Part shown: in pieces, positions 1 through 7,941 of the stretch
Numbering within the stretch: the first letter of the stretch is position 1
Layout: each line of letters starts with the position of its first letter
Made by a program: the position numbers and the translations under genes
Notes under the pieces: model-generated
Databases searched by the model: none
What the model was told of the DNA's origin: nothing
The model's input: the letters and a program-made list of their open reading frames with translations, nothing else
NCBI GenBank assembly: GCA_005883625.1
Contig: VBDU01000082.1
Coordinates: forward strand, 1-41,936
Direction of reading: 5' to 3'
Length of the DNA stretch: 41,936 nucleotides
Origin: Chloroflexota bacterium
GTDB taxonomy: Bacteria; Chloroflexota; Limnocylindria; P2-11E

Positions 1-56
1 GTCATCAACACGCACCTCGACGACGTCAGTCATCAACACGCACCTCGACGACGTCA
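1..56. repeat. Tandem 28-bp perfect duplication at the window edge
   Basis: Positions 1-28 and 29-56 are identical and begin GTCATCAACACGCACC. The unit length is not a multiple of three, so the two copies cannot both be read in the endonuclease frame. Only the second copy encodes the conserved NTHLDD motif in frame with the rest. A head-to-tail copy exactly at the end of a sequence is typical of an assembly edge artefact, although a real frameshifting duplication is possible. Confidence 0.85.
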
Positions 57-370
57 GTGACTCGAGCGCGGTCCGCCAGGAACAAATGCGGACGATCCTT
101 CGCGAGTGGGATGGCGAGCAGGTCGCGATCCTCGCCGGCGACATGAACGCCACCCCCGAGACGATCGAGATCGCGCTCATCGACCAAGCCGGCTTCGGCG
201 ACCTCGCCGAGTCAGCGGGTCTGACGTTTCCGGCCGACAACCCGTCGAAACGGATCGACTACGTCTGGGGCATCGGCGTGACCGGGTCCAACGCGCACAC
301 CGTGGACGCGCCGAACGCGTCGGACCACCGGGGGCTCGTGGTGAACGTCAGGCGACAGGGAAACCCATGA
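2..370 (+). CDS. Endonuclease/exonuclease/phosphatase family protein, C-terminal part
   Basis: The 5' end lies outside the window. The reading frame is reliable from about position 29 and ends at TGA 368-370. It shows the C-terminal signatures of the DNase I-like fold: NTHLDD (catalytic His/Asp loop), GDMNATPE (the GDxN motif that binds metal and phosphate) and SDHRGL (the catalytic SDH motif near the C-terminus). Members hydrolyse phosphodiester or phosphomonoester bonds in nucleic acids, phospholipids or inositol phosphates. The substrate cannot be told from this fragment, and a secreted or cytosolic location cannot be judged without the N-terminus. The first 28 bases are a tandem copy that shifts the frame, so residues encoded before position 29 should not be trusted. 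The family call is firm; the exact function is open. Confidence 0.8.
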   Translation, partial: SSTRTSTTSVINTHLDDVSDSSAVRQEQMRTILREWDGEQVAILAGDMNATPETIEIALIDQAGFGDLAESAGLTFPADNPSKRIDYVWGIGVTGSNAHTVDAPNASDHRGLVVNVRRQGNP

Positions 371-431
371 CGCGCGATCCGTCTCGCAGTCGGTAGACTG
401 CTCCTAGCCGCCGTGCTTCCCCGAGCGGCTC

Positions 432-3400
432 GTGGGGCAGGTCATCGCCAAGCAGTTCGTCCACCTCCATACGCATAGCGAGTACAGCCTGCTCGACGGG
501 CTCTCGCGCCTGAGCGACCTCGTCGCGCGCGCCAGAGCCCTCGACATGCCGGCGCTCGCGCTCACCGACCACGGCGCGCTCTACGGCGCGATCGACTTCT
601 ACACGCTCTGCCGCGAGGCGGGTATCAACCCGATCGTCGGTGTCGAGACCTACGTCGCGCGAAAGAGCCGCCTTGACCGGGACGCGAAGCTCGAGGGCCA
701 CGGCAAGCCCTGGCACCTCGTCCTCCTCGCGAAGGACTTCACCGGGTACCAGAACCTCGTCGCGCTCGTGACGACCGCCCATCTCGACGGCTACTACTAC
801 CGCCCGCGCATGGACAAGGACGTCCTCCGCGAGCGCTCCAAGGGGCTCGTGGCCCTATCGGCCTGCCTTCAGGGAGAGCTCGCGCGCGCGATCAGCGACG
901 AGGGCATCGAGGCCGCCTGCGCGGTCGCCCGCGAGCATGCGGAGATCTTCGGCGACGGCAACTACTACCTCGAGCTCATGAGCCACGGCATCGAGGAGCA
1001 GGAGCGCGTGAACGAAGGCATCCGCGAGGTCTCCCGGCGGACGGGGATCCCGCTCGTCGCGACGAACGACATCCACTACGTGAGCGCCGAGGACGCCGAG
1101 GCGCAGGACATCATGGTCTGCATCCAGTCGGGGAAGACGGTCGACACACCCGATCGCTTGAAGATGATCGACCACCCCGAGCTCTACATGAAGAGCGCGG
1201 CGCAGATGGCCGAGCTCTTCCCGGACGACGCCGCGGCGCTCGAGAACACGCTCCGCATCGCGGACCAGGTGGACCTCCGGTTGCCCCTCGGCGAGCTGCG
1301 CCTGCCGCACTTCGAAGTGCCCGCCGGCCGCACGCCCGAGGAGCACCTGCGTGCGCTCGCCGAAGCGGGCGTCGCCGCGAAGTACGGCGCCCTCACGCCG
1401 GAGCTCAGGGAGCGCATCGATCGCGAGCTCGCGATCATCGCCAAGACCGGGTACGCCGGCTACATCCTCATCGTGCAGGACTTCATCCGCTTCGCGCAGG
1501 AGCGAGGCATCCTCACCGCGGTCCGCGGGTCGGCGGGCGGGTCGCTCGTGAACTATGCGATCGGCCTCACCGACATCGATCCGCTGCGGTACGGCCTCAT
1601 CTTCGAGCGCTTCCTCAACCTCGAGCGCTTCACTCCGCCGGACATCGACGTCGACTTCATGGACGCCCGTCGCGACGAGGTCATCGCGTACGTGACCCAG
1701 AAGTACGGGACCGACCGTGTCGCGCAGATCGGGACGTTCAACACCATGCTCGCGCGGGCCGCGGTCCGTGACGTCGCGCGCGTGCTCGGCATGCCGTACG
1801 GTGAGGCCGACCGCGTCGCGAAGACGATCCCCTTCGGCGTCGAGCTCACCGAATCCCGCCGCATGGTCGGCGAGCTGCAGGCGCTCGAGCAGGAGCCGCA
1901 CGTCGCGCGACTCCTCGACCTCGCGGAGAAGGTCGAGGGCCTCGTGCGCTCGACCGGGACGCACGCCGCGGGCGTCGTCATCAACCGCGAGCCGCTCACG
2001 CAGCTCGTGCCTCTCGAGCGCTCGAAGGGCAACGTGAACGCCATCCAGACGCAGTACGAGGACAAGCAGCTCGAGAAGCTCGGCGTCTTGAAGTTCGACT
2101 TCCTCGGTCTCGCGAACCTCACGATCCTCGACCAGGCGCTGCGCCTCATCGAGCGCGACCGCGGCGTGCGGATCCGCCGCGAGGAGATCCCCCTCGACGA
2201 CAAGAAGACGTTCGATCTGCTGGGCACGGGCGAGACGACGGGCATGTTCCAGCTCGAGTCCGCGGGCATGCGGCGCTACATACGCGAGCTCAAGCCCGAC
2301 CGCGTCGAGGACGTCATGGCGATGGTCGCGCTGTTTCGACCTGGCCCGATGGACTACATCCCGACGTACATCAAGCGCAAGCACGGCGAGGAGCCTGTGA
2401 CGTACGCGCACCCCACGCTCGAGCCGGTGCTCCGCTCGACGTACGGCGTCATGGTCTACCAGGAGGACGTGATGGCGGTGACGCAAGCGCTCGCCGGCTT
2501 CACGCTCGCCGAGGCCGACGTCCTGTGCTACGCCGTCCGCAAGAAGATCCGCGAGAAGCTCGACGCGCAGAAGGTGAAGTTCGTCGCCGGCGCGATCCGG
2601 AGCGGCGTGCACGCCGACGTCATCGAGGCGGTCTGGAAGGACTTCGAGCCGTTCGCGCGATACGGGTTCAACCGCGCCCACGCCGCGATCTACGGGTTGA
2701 TCGCGTACCACACCGCGTACCTGAAGGCGAACTACACGACCGAGTACATGACGGCCGTGCTCTCGGCGGAGATGGGGAACCCGGACCGTGTCGCCATCGC
2801 GGTCGCCGAATGTCGCCGCATGGGGATCGCGGTGCTGCCGCCGGACGTGAACGAGTCCGACCTTGACTTCGCGATCACGCCCAAGGGGATCCGCTTCGGG
2901 CTCGGCGCCGTGAAGAACGTGGGCGAGGGCGCGGTCGAGGGCGTCGTGGCCGCGCGGAAGGAGGGCGGGCCGTTCCGCTCCCTCGAGGACCTCTGCGCGC
3001 GCATCGATCTTCTGCGCGCGAACAAACGTGTGATCGAGTCGCTCATCAAGTGCGGCGCCTGCGACGCGTTCGGGCCGCGCCAGCAGCAGCTCAACAACCT
3101 CGACGCCACGCTCTCGACGGCGCAGCGCGAGCAGCGCGACCGTGCGAGCGGCCAGGTCGGCCTCTTCGATCTCGCGGCGACGGTGGCGCTCGGCGGCGCG
3201 CTCACGGGCCCTGAGGCGCCCCGGAAGGACCTCCTCGGCTGGGAGAAGGAGCTGCTCGGGATCTACCTGTCGGAACATCCGCTTCAGGCGCTCGCGCCGA
3301 AGATGGGCGACGTCGTCACCGCCTACCTCGCCGAGCTCCGCGATGCGGGGGACGACCTCGTGACGATCGCGTGCGTCGTGACGAGCGCGCGCAAGCACAT

Positions 3401-4082
3401 CACGAAGAACAAGCAGCTCATGATGTTCGCGCAGGTCGAGGACCTCACCGGCAGCGTCGAGGTCACGGTGTTCCCACGGACGTACGAGGCGACCGCCGGG
3501 CTCTGGAACGCGGACGAGATCCTCCTCGTCCTGGCCCGCGTCGAGCAGCGCGAGGAGGAACCGAAGCTCCTGTGCGAGCACGCCGTCCGCTTCGATGAGG
3601 CCGGCATCGGCGAGATCAGGCGCGTCGCCGAGGAGCGCCGCGCGTTCTTCGCGAAACGAGCGAAGTTTGGACGCAACGGCAACGGCTCAGAGCAGCCGAC
3701 GACGTCCGGGACGACTCCTCGTCGAGGTAACGGGCCTGCTTACGGAGGCGTGGACGTCCCGTCGCCGACCCCTACAGCGCAGGCTCGACACCTCTCCTTA
3801 GAGTCGTCCCATCCGTCGTCGGCTGATGCCTCGTCGTCTCAGCTGATCGTCCGGTTCAGAGAAGTCCTTGACTACGAGAGATCGATCGCGCTGTTCCAGA
3901 AGATCCAGGAAGTGCTCAAAGACCACGCGGGGACCTCACAGGTCGTGCTCGAGCTCCCGCGCAACGGCGGCGGGATGCGGCGCGTGCAGACCTCGTTCCG
4001 CGCGAAGCCCTCGCCCGAGCTGGCCGAGGCGGTCGCGCGCGAGGTCGGGGGCGACGTGGTGGAGGTCGTGCTCCCGCGTTGA
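432..4082 (+). CDS. dnaE: DNA polymerase III subunit alpha (replicative polymerase)
   Basis: This is the catalytic subunit of the chromosomal replicase, a cytosolic enzyme that extends DNA at the fork with the beta clamp. At 1216 residues it is close to the usual DnaE1 length. The N-terminal PHP domain begins with HLHTHSEYSLLDG (residues 11-23). The C-family palm has PDIDVDF with Asp404 and Asp406, and the third carboxylate is Asp556 in KFDFLGL; these match E. coli Asp401, Asp403 and Asp555. Helix-hairpin-helix and OB-fold regions follow (SVEVTVFPRTYE). After about residue 1085 comes a low-complexity linker containing an inverted-repeat insertion (3698-3820), then a short conserved C-terminal domain. 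The start is GTG at 432, 10 residues before the PHP motif; no strong Shine-Dalgarno is visible. The stop overlaps the next gene by 4 nt, so the two are probably translationally coupled. Confidence 0.97.
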   Translation: MGQVIAKQFVHLHTHSEYSLLDGLSRLSDLVARARALDMPALALTDHGALYGAIDFYTLCREAGINPIVGVETYVARKSRLDRDAKLEGHGKPWHLVLLAKDFTGYQNLVALVTTAHLDGYYYRPRMDKDVLRERSKGLVALSACLQGELARAISDEGIEAACAVAREHAEIFGDGNYYLELMSHGIEEQERVNEGIREVSRRTGIPLVATNDIHYVSAEDAEAQDIMVCIQSGKTVDTPDRLKMIDHPELYMKSAAQMAELFPDDAAALENTLRIADQVDLRLPLGELRLPHFEVPAGRTPEEHLRALAEAGVAAKYGALTPELRERIDRELAIIAKTGYAGYILIVQDFIRFAQERGILTAVRGSAGGSLVNYAIGLTDIDPLRYGLIFERFLNLERFTPPDIDVDFMDARRDEVIAYVTQKYGTDRVAQIGTFNTMLARAAVRDVARVLGMPYGEADRVAKTIPFGVELTESRRMVGELQALEQEPHVARLLDLAEKVEGLVRSTGTHAAGVVINREPLTQLVPLERSKGNVNAIQTQYEDKQLEKLGVLKFDFLGLANLTILDQALRLIERDRGVRIRREEIPLDDKKTFDLLGTGETTGMFQLESAGMRRYIRELKPDRVEDVMAMVALFRPGPMDYIPTYIKRKHGEEPVTYAHPTLEPVLRSTYGVMVYQEDVMAVTQALAGFTLAEADVLCYAVRKKIREKLDAQKVKFVAGAIRSGVHADVIEAVWKDFEPFARYGFNRAHAAIYGLIAYHTAYLKANYTTEYMTAVLSAEMGNPDRVAIAVAECRRMGIAVLPPDVNESDLDFAITPKGIRFGLGAVKNVGEGAVEGVVAARKEGGPFRSLEDLCARIDLLRANKRVIESLIKCGACDAFGPRQQQLNNLDATLSTAQREQRDRASGQVGLFDLAATVALGGALTGPEAPRKDLLGWEKELLGIYLSEHPLQALAPKMGDVVTAYLAELRDAGDDLVTIACVVTSARKHITKNKQLMMFAQVEDLTGSVEVTVFPRTYEATAGLWNADEILLVLARVEQREEEPKLLCEHAVRFDEAGIGEIRRVAEERRAFFAKRAKFGRNGNGSEQPTTSGTTPRRGNGPAYGGVDVPSPTPTAQARHLSLESSHPSSADASSSQLIVRFREVLDYERSIALFQKIQEVLKDHAGTSQVVLELPRNGGGMRRVQTSFRAKPSPELAEAVAREVGGDVVEVVLPR
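3698..3820. repeat. In-frame inverted-repeat element inside dnaE
   Basis: Arms 3698-3728 and 3790-3820 are imperfect inverted repeats, matching at 23 of 31 positions by hand count. They share the blocks GACGACG, GGGACGACTC and GAGGT. The whole span is 123 bp, exactly 41 codons, so it keeps the dnaE frame. It encodes the non-conserved linker before the C-terminal domain and has more A/T than the flanking gene. It resembles a small palindromic insertion that became coding. Confidence 0.6.
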
Positions 4083-4948
4083 CGTTCGACGCGGTCGTCT
4101 TCGACGTCGACGGCGTTCTCGTCGACACCGACCGCTCCTACACCGAGGCGGTCATCCGAACGGTCCAGCACTTCCTCGTCCGCGAGGCCGGCGTCCGCGA
4201 CGATGGCCCGGCCGTCGATCGCGCGACGGTGCGCGCGTTCTACCGCGGCGGCAGCTGGAACAACGACTGGGATCTCGCCTACGGCCTCCTCGCGTGGCTC
4301 CTCGCCGCGCCAGGCGTGTCCACGCGCGCGCGGGCCCGGCACGCGGAGCCCGCCGAGCGGGCGGCGCGCCGGACCCGGGACGAGCTCGCCCGCGCGGCCG
4401 GCCCTGCCCTGCGCTGGAGCTGGGAGGAGGTGCGCGGCGTCTTCGAGGAGCTCTACAACGGCAGCGCCGTGGCCGCCGAGCGGTACGGCGTGGCGCCGCG
4501 CCTCCACCTCGCACACGGCCTCGCCGCCGAGGAGACGGTGCTCCTCGAGCGCCGCGGTCTCGAGGACCTCGCGGCCCTCGGCATCACGAAGATCGGCGTC
4601 GTCACCGGGCGGACCGCGGCCGACTTCGCCCAGGTCCGCGCTCGGCTTCCGTTCGGGGAGGGCCTCGCCGTCGCGACCGACGACGACGGCCACAAGCCCG
4701 ATCCCGCGCTGCTCGCCCGGGTCATGACCGCGCTGGACGCGCGTGGCGCGCTCGCCGTAGGGGACACGCTCGACGACCTGCGCATGGCGCAGCGCTATGC
4801 CCGGACGGCACTGGGCAGAGAGCGGCCGGTTACGCCGGTCATCCTGTGCGGGCCGGACGAGGTCGACGCCTACCGCGCGGCCGGCGCCCGGCACTTCATC
4901 CGACGGGTCGGGGAGCTCCCGGCGCTCGCTCGCACCGTCGGTGCGTAG
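4079..4948 (+). CDS. HAD superfamily (subfamily IA) hydrolase
   Basis: A cytosolic phosphatase or phosphotransferase of the haloacid dehalogenase superfamily, 289 residues. Motif I is FDVDGVLVDT near the N-terminus, with the two catalytic Asp residues of DxD. Motif II is GVVTGR, motif III is the Lys in GHKPDP, and motif IV is GDTLDDLRMA. A large helical cap lies between motifs I and II. The layout resembles phosphoglycolate phosphatase and histidinol-phosphatase-like HAD-IA proteins, but the cap does not reveal the substrate. The TTG start at 4079 overlaps the dnaE stop (TTGA) and puts motif I at residue 8, as expected. Coupling to dnaE might suggest nucleotide or DNA-damage product clean-up; that is only a guess from position. 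Confidence 0.85.
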   Translation: MTFDAVVFDVDGVLVDTDRSYTEAVIRTVQHFLVREAGVRDDGPAVDRATVRAFYRGGSWNNDWDLAYGLLAWLLAAPGVSTRARARHAEPAERAARRTRDELARAAGPALRWSWEEVRGVFEELYNGSAVAAERYGVAPRLHLAHGLAAEETVLLERRGLEDLAALGITKIGVVTGRTAADFAQVRARLPFGEGLAVATDDDGHKPDPALLARVMTALDARGALAVGDTLDDLRMAQRYARTALGRERPVTPVILCGPDEVDAYRAAGARHFIRRVGELPALARTVGA

Positions 4949-4988
4949 CCGAGGTACGGATGGCACGGCCAATGCGCAGGGCGGGGCC

Positions 4989-5074
4989 ATGCCCACGAAG
5001 GAGCGCCTCGCCCAGCTCCACGAGGCGGCCAGTCCGGCCTCTCGAACGCGTACGCCGCGGCGCAGCGGATCCCG
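4989..5074 (+). pseudogene. Detached start of the histidine kinase GAF domain
   Basis: ATG 4989 opens a frame reading MPTKERLAQLHEAA, a typical beginning for a GAF-containing histidine kinase. The rest of that frame is Arg-rich nonsense. From about 5033, the frame used by the downstream kinase instead reads GLSNAYAAAQRIP, the middle of a GAF domain. A segment of perhaps 60-90 codons seems to be missing between the two, and the frame has changed. This is a deletion remnant or an assembly collapse. Confidence 0.5.
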
Positions 5075-6448
5075 ATGGCGCTCGCGCGCGCGACCTACCG
5101 GGGGCCGGGCGTGCATGTGGTGATCGACGTCGCGAGCCGGCCGCTCGCCGACGCGGCGCTCGTGAAGGCCGAGGGCCTGGCGACGGTCCTCGCGGTACCG
5201 GTCGTCGACGGCGATGAGCTCATCGGCGCCCTCAACGTGTACTCGAAAGATCCGGCGCGCTCGTTCGACGAGGAAGACATAGAGGTCGCGCACGTCCTCG
5301 CCGCGCTCGCGGCGGCGACCGTCCTGAACACGCGGGCACATGCCCTCGTCGTGGAGCAGCGCGAGCTCATGCGGGCGCTGTTCGACGAGCTCGGGGACGG
5401 TGTCCTCGTCGCACAGCCCGGGGGAACGCTGAGTGGAATGAATCGGACGGCGCGCGAGCTCACCGGCCTCGACGACGCCGATATCGGCCGCCCGCTCGCC
5501 GACCTCGCGGCGACCCTGCAGCTCCGCGAGCCTCGCGACGGCGATCTCGTCGCGCCGAGCGATACGCCGCTCGCGCGCGCGCTCGCCGGCGATCGCTCAA
5601 GCGGCACCTACGCGATCGTCGACCCGCGCGACGGCGCGCGTCGCGAGCTCGAGGTGAAGGCCGGGCCGGTCCGCGGTGCCGGCGACGCGATCGTGGCCGC
5701 GGTCGCGACGATCCATGACCTCACCGAGATCCGGCGGGCCGAGCACGAAAAGGAACAGTTCCTGTCGATCGTCTCGCATGAGCTGCGCACCCCGCTCACG
5801 CCGCTGAAGGCGCTCGCGCAGCTCCTCCGTTCGCGCCTCCGGCGCGCTCGCGACAAGGGCGCCCCGATCGACGAGGCGTCGTTCGAGCGGAACCTCGCGG
5901 CGATCGAGCGCCAGGTCGATCGCATGAACAGCCTCGTGAACGACCTCCTGTCGGTGTCCCGCGCCGAGCGCGGAACGCTGCGTATGGAGACCCTGCCCTT
6001 CGACCTCTCGGCGGTGGTCCGCGACGTCGCCCAGCGCTACGTCGCGGCGACAGAGGAGGAGGGCCGGCACCGCTTCTCGGTCGACGCGCCGGCGGAGCTG
6101 CGGTACGAGGGCGACCCGTCCCGGCTCGAGCAGCTACTGCTCAATCTCATCGGCAACGCGGTGAAGTACTCGCCGAACGGCGGTGCGGTGCGGGTCGCGC
6201 TCGTGCCTCGCGACGGCGAGGCGGTCCTGACCATCGCGGACGACGGGATCGGCGTCCTCGCCGACGACCTGCCGCGGCTGGCCGCCCCGTACGTGCGCGG
6301 TAACGGCGAGGCGGCGACGTTCGCGGGCATGGGCGTGGGGCTCTACGTGGCGAAGCTCGTCGCCGAGGCGCATGGGGGCTCGCTCGCGCTCGAGAGCGAG
6401 GGGGAGGGGAAGGGCACGACGGTGCGGGTGAGGCTGCCGCTCAGCTGA
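5075..6448 (+). CDS. Sensor histidine kinase (partial GAF, PAS, HisKA, HATPase)
   Basis: A two-component sensor kinase that autophosphorylates a His and passes the phosphate to a response regulator. Residues 1-85 are only the second half of a GAF domain (LAVPVVDGDELIGALNVY). A PAS domain follows at about 95-215. HisKA contains FLSIVSHELRTPLTPL with the phospho-acceptor His. HATPase_c has the N box (NLIGNAVKYSPNGG), the G1 box (DDGIGV) and a G2-like GMGVGLYVAKLV. There is no transmembrane segment, so it is cytosolic. ATG 5075 is the first usable start in this frame, but the frame is open further upstream and the GAF N-terminus is missing. As written, the gene is either truncated or misassembled. 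The orphan response regulator at 8824-9225 is a possible partner by proximity only. Confidence 0.85.
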   Translation: MALARATYRGPGVHVVIDVASRPLADAALVKAEGLATVLAVPVVDGDELIGALNVYSKDPARSFDEEDIEVAHVLAALAAATVLNTRAHALVVEQRELMRALFDELGDGVLVAQPGGTLSGMNRTARELTGLDDADIGRPLADLAATLQLREPRDGDLVAPSDTPLARALAGDRSSGTYAIVDPRDGARRELEVKAGPVRGAGDAIVAAVATIHDLTEIRRAEHEKEQFLSIVSHELRTPLTPLKALAQLLRSRLRRARDKGAPIDEASFERNLAAIERQVDRMNSLVNDLLSVSRAERGTLRMETLPFDLSAVVRDVAQRYVAATEEEGRHRFSVDAPAELRYEGDPSRLEQLLLNLIGNAVKYSPNGGAVRVALVPRDGEAVLTIADDGIGVLADDLPRLAAPYVRGNGEAATFAGMGVGLYVAKLVAEAHGGSLALESEGEGKGTTVRVRLPLS

Positions 6449-6452
6449 TCGC

Positions 6453-6478
6453 TGCCGGAGGAGGGATTCGAAACCCTC
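6453..6478. repeat. Duplicate of tRNA-Leu 3' end (attachment-site-like)
   Basis: Positions 6453-6472 match the 3' end of the tRNA-Leu gene at 7942-7961 for 20 bases (TGCCGGAGGAGGGATTCGAA) in the same orientation. One extra A and then CCCTC follow, so the T-loop is broken. The match stops there, so no whole tRNA is present. An integrated element that used the tRNA 3' end as its site would leave a copy in this place. The sequence between here and 6694 shows no gene I can support. Confidence 0.6.
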
Positions 6479-6694
6479 GGGCACTCTTCCGTCATTGCGA
6501 TGCGGTCGAGAGAAGTGGCCCCTCGCGAAGTTCTCGCGCACGAACCGGTACCGGCTTTGAACCGAGCAGTGCATAAGAACCGGCCTACCAATAACCGAGG
6601 CGGGTAGCAGGTCGCCTCGCGGCCGGCAAAGACGTCGCCCCCTCGTGGTATCGATTCACGCATCCTGCATGGATTTCGCACTAGCCTTTCGATC

Positions 6695-7060
6695 ATGGTG
6701 ATTCACATCGAATTCGATGGAGTCATGAGTCTGCTGCGATTGGCTCTTCGCAACGTAGCGGCAGACGCAGATGCTCAGATCGAACGACTCGTGCGCCTAC
6801 GCATAGATTGCGACGATCTTGGTGAGTCGGTCTCCGACGCCTATCGCGCGTCTCGGCCAATGCTGACGCCGATACAGAGCGACGCAGTGTCGGCGGTGGA
6901 CGAACTCTTCGCAGGGATGACCGCCGAAGACAACGTAGAGCTCTGGACCGACGAAGCCCTCAAGAACGCACCGCAGTGGGCCGAGGCACGAAGGCTTGCG
7001 ATTGAAGCTCTGCGTCAGCTGCCCGATGGCCCGTCCGCCCGGGAGCGTCTCTTGCGGTAG
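6695..7060 (+). CDS. Hypothetical protein in the tRNA-flanked insert
   Basis: I do not recognise this protein. From ATG 6695 it has 121 residues; an internal ATG at 6725 would give MSLLRLALRN and a slightly shorter product. It looks soluble and mostly helical, with many acidic residues, and has no signal peptide, membrane segment or cysteine motif. Base use is clearly less GC-rich than in the flanking housekeeping genes, which fits recent transfer. It is the first gene of the segment between the tRNA-Leu 3'-end copy and the intact tRNA, upstream of the toxin-antitoxin pair. It could be a real accessory gene or a spurious frame; coding support is moderate. Confidence 0.45.
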   Translation: MVIHIEFDGVMSLLRLALRNVAADADAQIERLVRLRIDCDDLGESVSDAYRASRPMLTPIQSDAVSAVDELFAGMTAEDNVELWTDEALKNAPQWAEARRLAIEALRQLPDGPSARERLLR

Positions 7061-7220
7061 CGGCGCGCGGCGATCCGCCATAGCGGAGTTGTGTAGTCGC
7101 TGGATCGCACACCGGTGGGGTCAGGCCCAGCTTACGCACGTCCGAGCGCGATTTGCATTTGCCTCCCACATCCATGTCACCGGCCTAGGCGTGGATCCGG
7201 ATTTGGTGTCGCCATCGTGC

Positions 7221-7251
7221 TTGACAGACGTGACTACTGTATATACAGTAG
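7221..7251 (+). promoter_or_regulatory. Antitoxin promoter with an 18-bp palindromic operator
   Basis: TTGACA at 7221-7226 is a consensus -35 box. A -10-like TACAGT at 7244-7249 follows with a 17-bp spacer. A perfect 18-bp palindrome, CTACTGTATATACAGTAG, at 7234-7251 covers the -10 region. It lies 17 bp upstream of the antitoxin ATG. AbrB/MazE-type antitoxins commonly repress their own promoter through such palindromes, so autoregulation is the likely reading. Confidence 0.7.
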
Positions 7252-7268
7252 CGGCCGGAGACGCGAGC

Positions 7269-7511
7269 ATGGCTGTGATTCATGTGCGCAAGGTCGGCAA
7301 CAGCAGCGTCGTGACGCTGCCGCCCGAGGTGCTCGCCCAAGCCAATCTCCGTGATGGTGACCTCGTGCAGCCCAGGGTGGACCGAGCCGGACGGATCGTC
7401 CTCGAGGCCGTGACCGTCACCCCGCGAGAGGCACGTCGGGCGATCATCCGTAACGCTGCACGGCGAGACCGGGCGGTCCTGCGGCGCCTCGCCGAGTACG
7501 ACCGAAAGTAG
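7269..7511 (+). CDS. AbrB/MazE-family antitoxin
   Basis: A small 80-residue DNA-binding protein of the swapped-hairpin AbrB family. The N-terminal VRKVGNSSVVTLPPEVL (about residues 5-21) is the hallmark of MazE/PemI/Phd-like antitoxins with this fold. It is followed by an Asp-rich strand pair and a basic helical tail (RRAIIRNAARRDRAVLRRLAEY) that would wrap a toxin. ATG 7269 is preferred because it begins the fold directly, follows a purine-rich GGAG and lies after the palindromic promoter; a longer upstream frame exists but crosses that promoter. The Doc-like toxin starts 4 nt after its stop codon, the usual antitoxin-first order. The antitoxin appears intact although the toxin is broken. 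Confidence 0.85.
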   Translation: MAVIHVRKVGNSSVVTLPPEVLAQANLRDGDLVQPRVDRAGRIVLEAVTVTPREARRAIIRNAARRDRAVLRRLAEYDRK

Positions 7512-7514
7512 GGC

Positions 7515-7891
7515 TTGGCCACCGAGTATCTCGACCTCGACGACGCGTTTGACGCTTACGCCGAAGCGGTCGAGGTCTCGGTGGACCGGGCGAAGGACGC
7601 GCTGCTCAACCTCGGACAACTTGAGTCCGCCCTCGCCCGGCCGCAGAACGCCGGGGCCTACGAGAACGCGGACATCGTCCGCCAGGGGGCGACCTTGCTC
7701 TGGGGCGTCGCGGCGAACCACCCTTTCGCGATGGCAACAAACGCACCGCTGTCGTTCTACTCCGGTCTTTCCTCAACTTGAACGGGTACGACATGACGTT
7801 GTCCGAGGATGAGATCTTTGACCTCGCCGTCGGTGTCGCCGATAGCCGTCTCTCCGTGGACGCCGCGGAAGCAACCCTGCGTCCGGGAGTC
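7515..7891 (+). pseudogene. Doc-type Fic-fold toxin, frameshifted
   Basis: Two reading frames together spell a Doc toxin (death on curing; a Fic-fold kinase that phosphorylates elongation factor Tu). From TTG 7515 the first frame gives YLDLDDAFDAY, then LGQLESALARPQNAGAY and ending NHPFA. The next conserved residues, DGNKRTAVVLL and LNGYDMTLSEDEIFDLAVGVADSRLSV, continue in another frame from about 7730. A single base is missing near 7728-7730, inside the catalytic HPFxxGNKR loop. As written, translation stops at 7781 without the GNK phosphate-binding loop, so no active toxin is made. After the shift the frame has no nearby stop and runs into the antisense of tRNA-Leu, suggesting the C-terminus was also altered. 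A sequencing error is the alternative. Confidence 0.8.
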
Positions 7892-7941
7892 TCCCCTGTA
7901 GTTCGCGATCAGCGGCGCGGTTGTCCTGCGACATCACGCGG

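Noticed and set aside
855..3581. A 908-codon open frame on the minus strand opposite dnaE
   Set aside because: The sense strand encodes a fully conserved DnaE. The antisense product is Arg/Glu/Val-rich without motifs, as expected from high-GC codon bias.
7234..7251. E. coli-type LexA box
   Set aside because: The dyad is 4 bases too short between half sites, and the uvrB box here is of the GAAC-N4-GTTC type. An antitoxin operator fits better.
6996..7511. Longer start for the antitoxin
   Set aside because: It would run through the palindromic promoter and add unrelated residues. ATG 7269 starts the AbrB fold directly.
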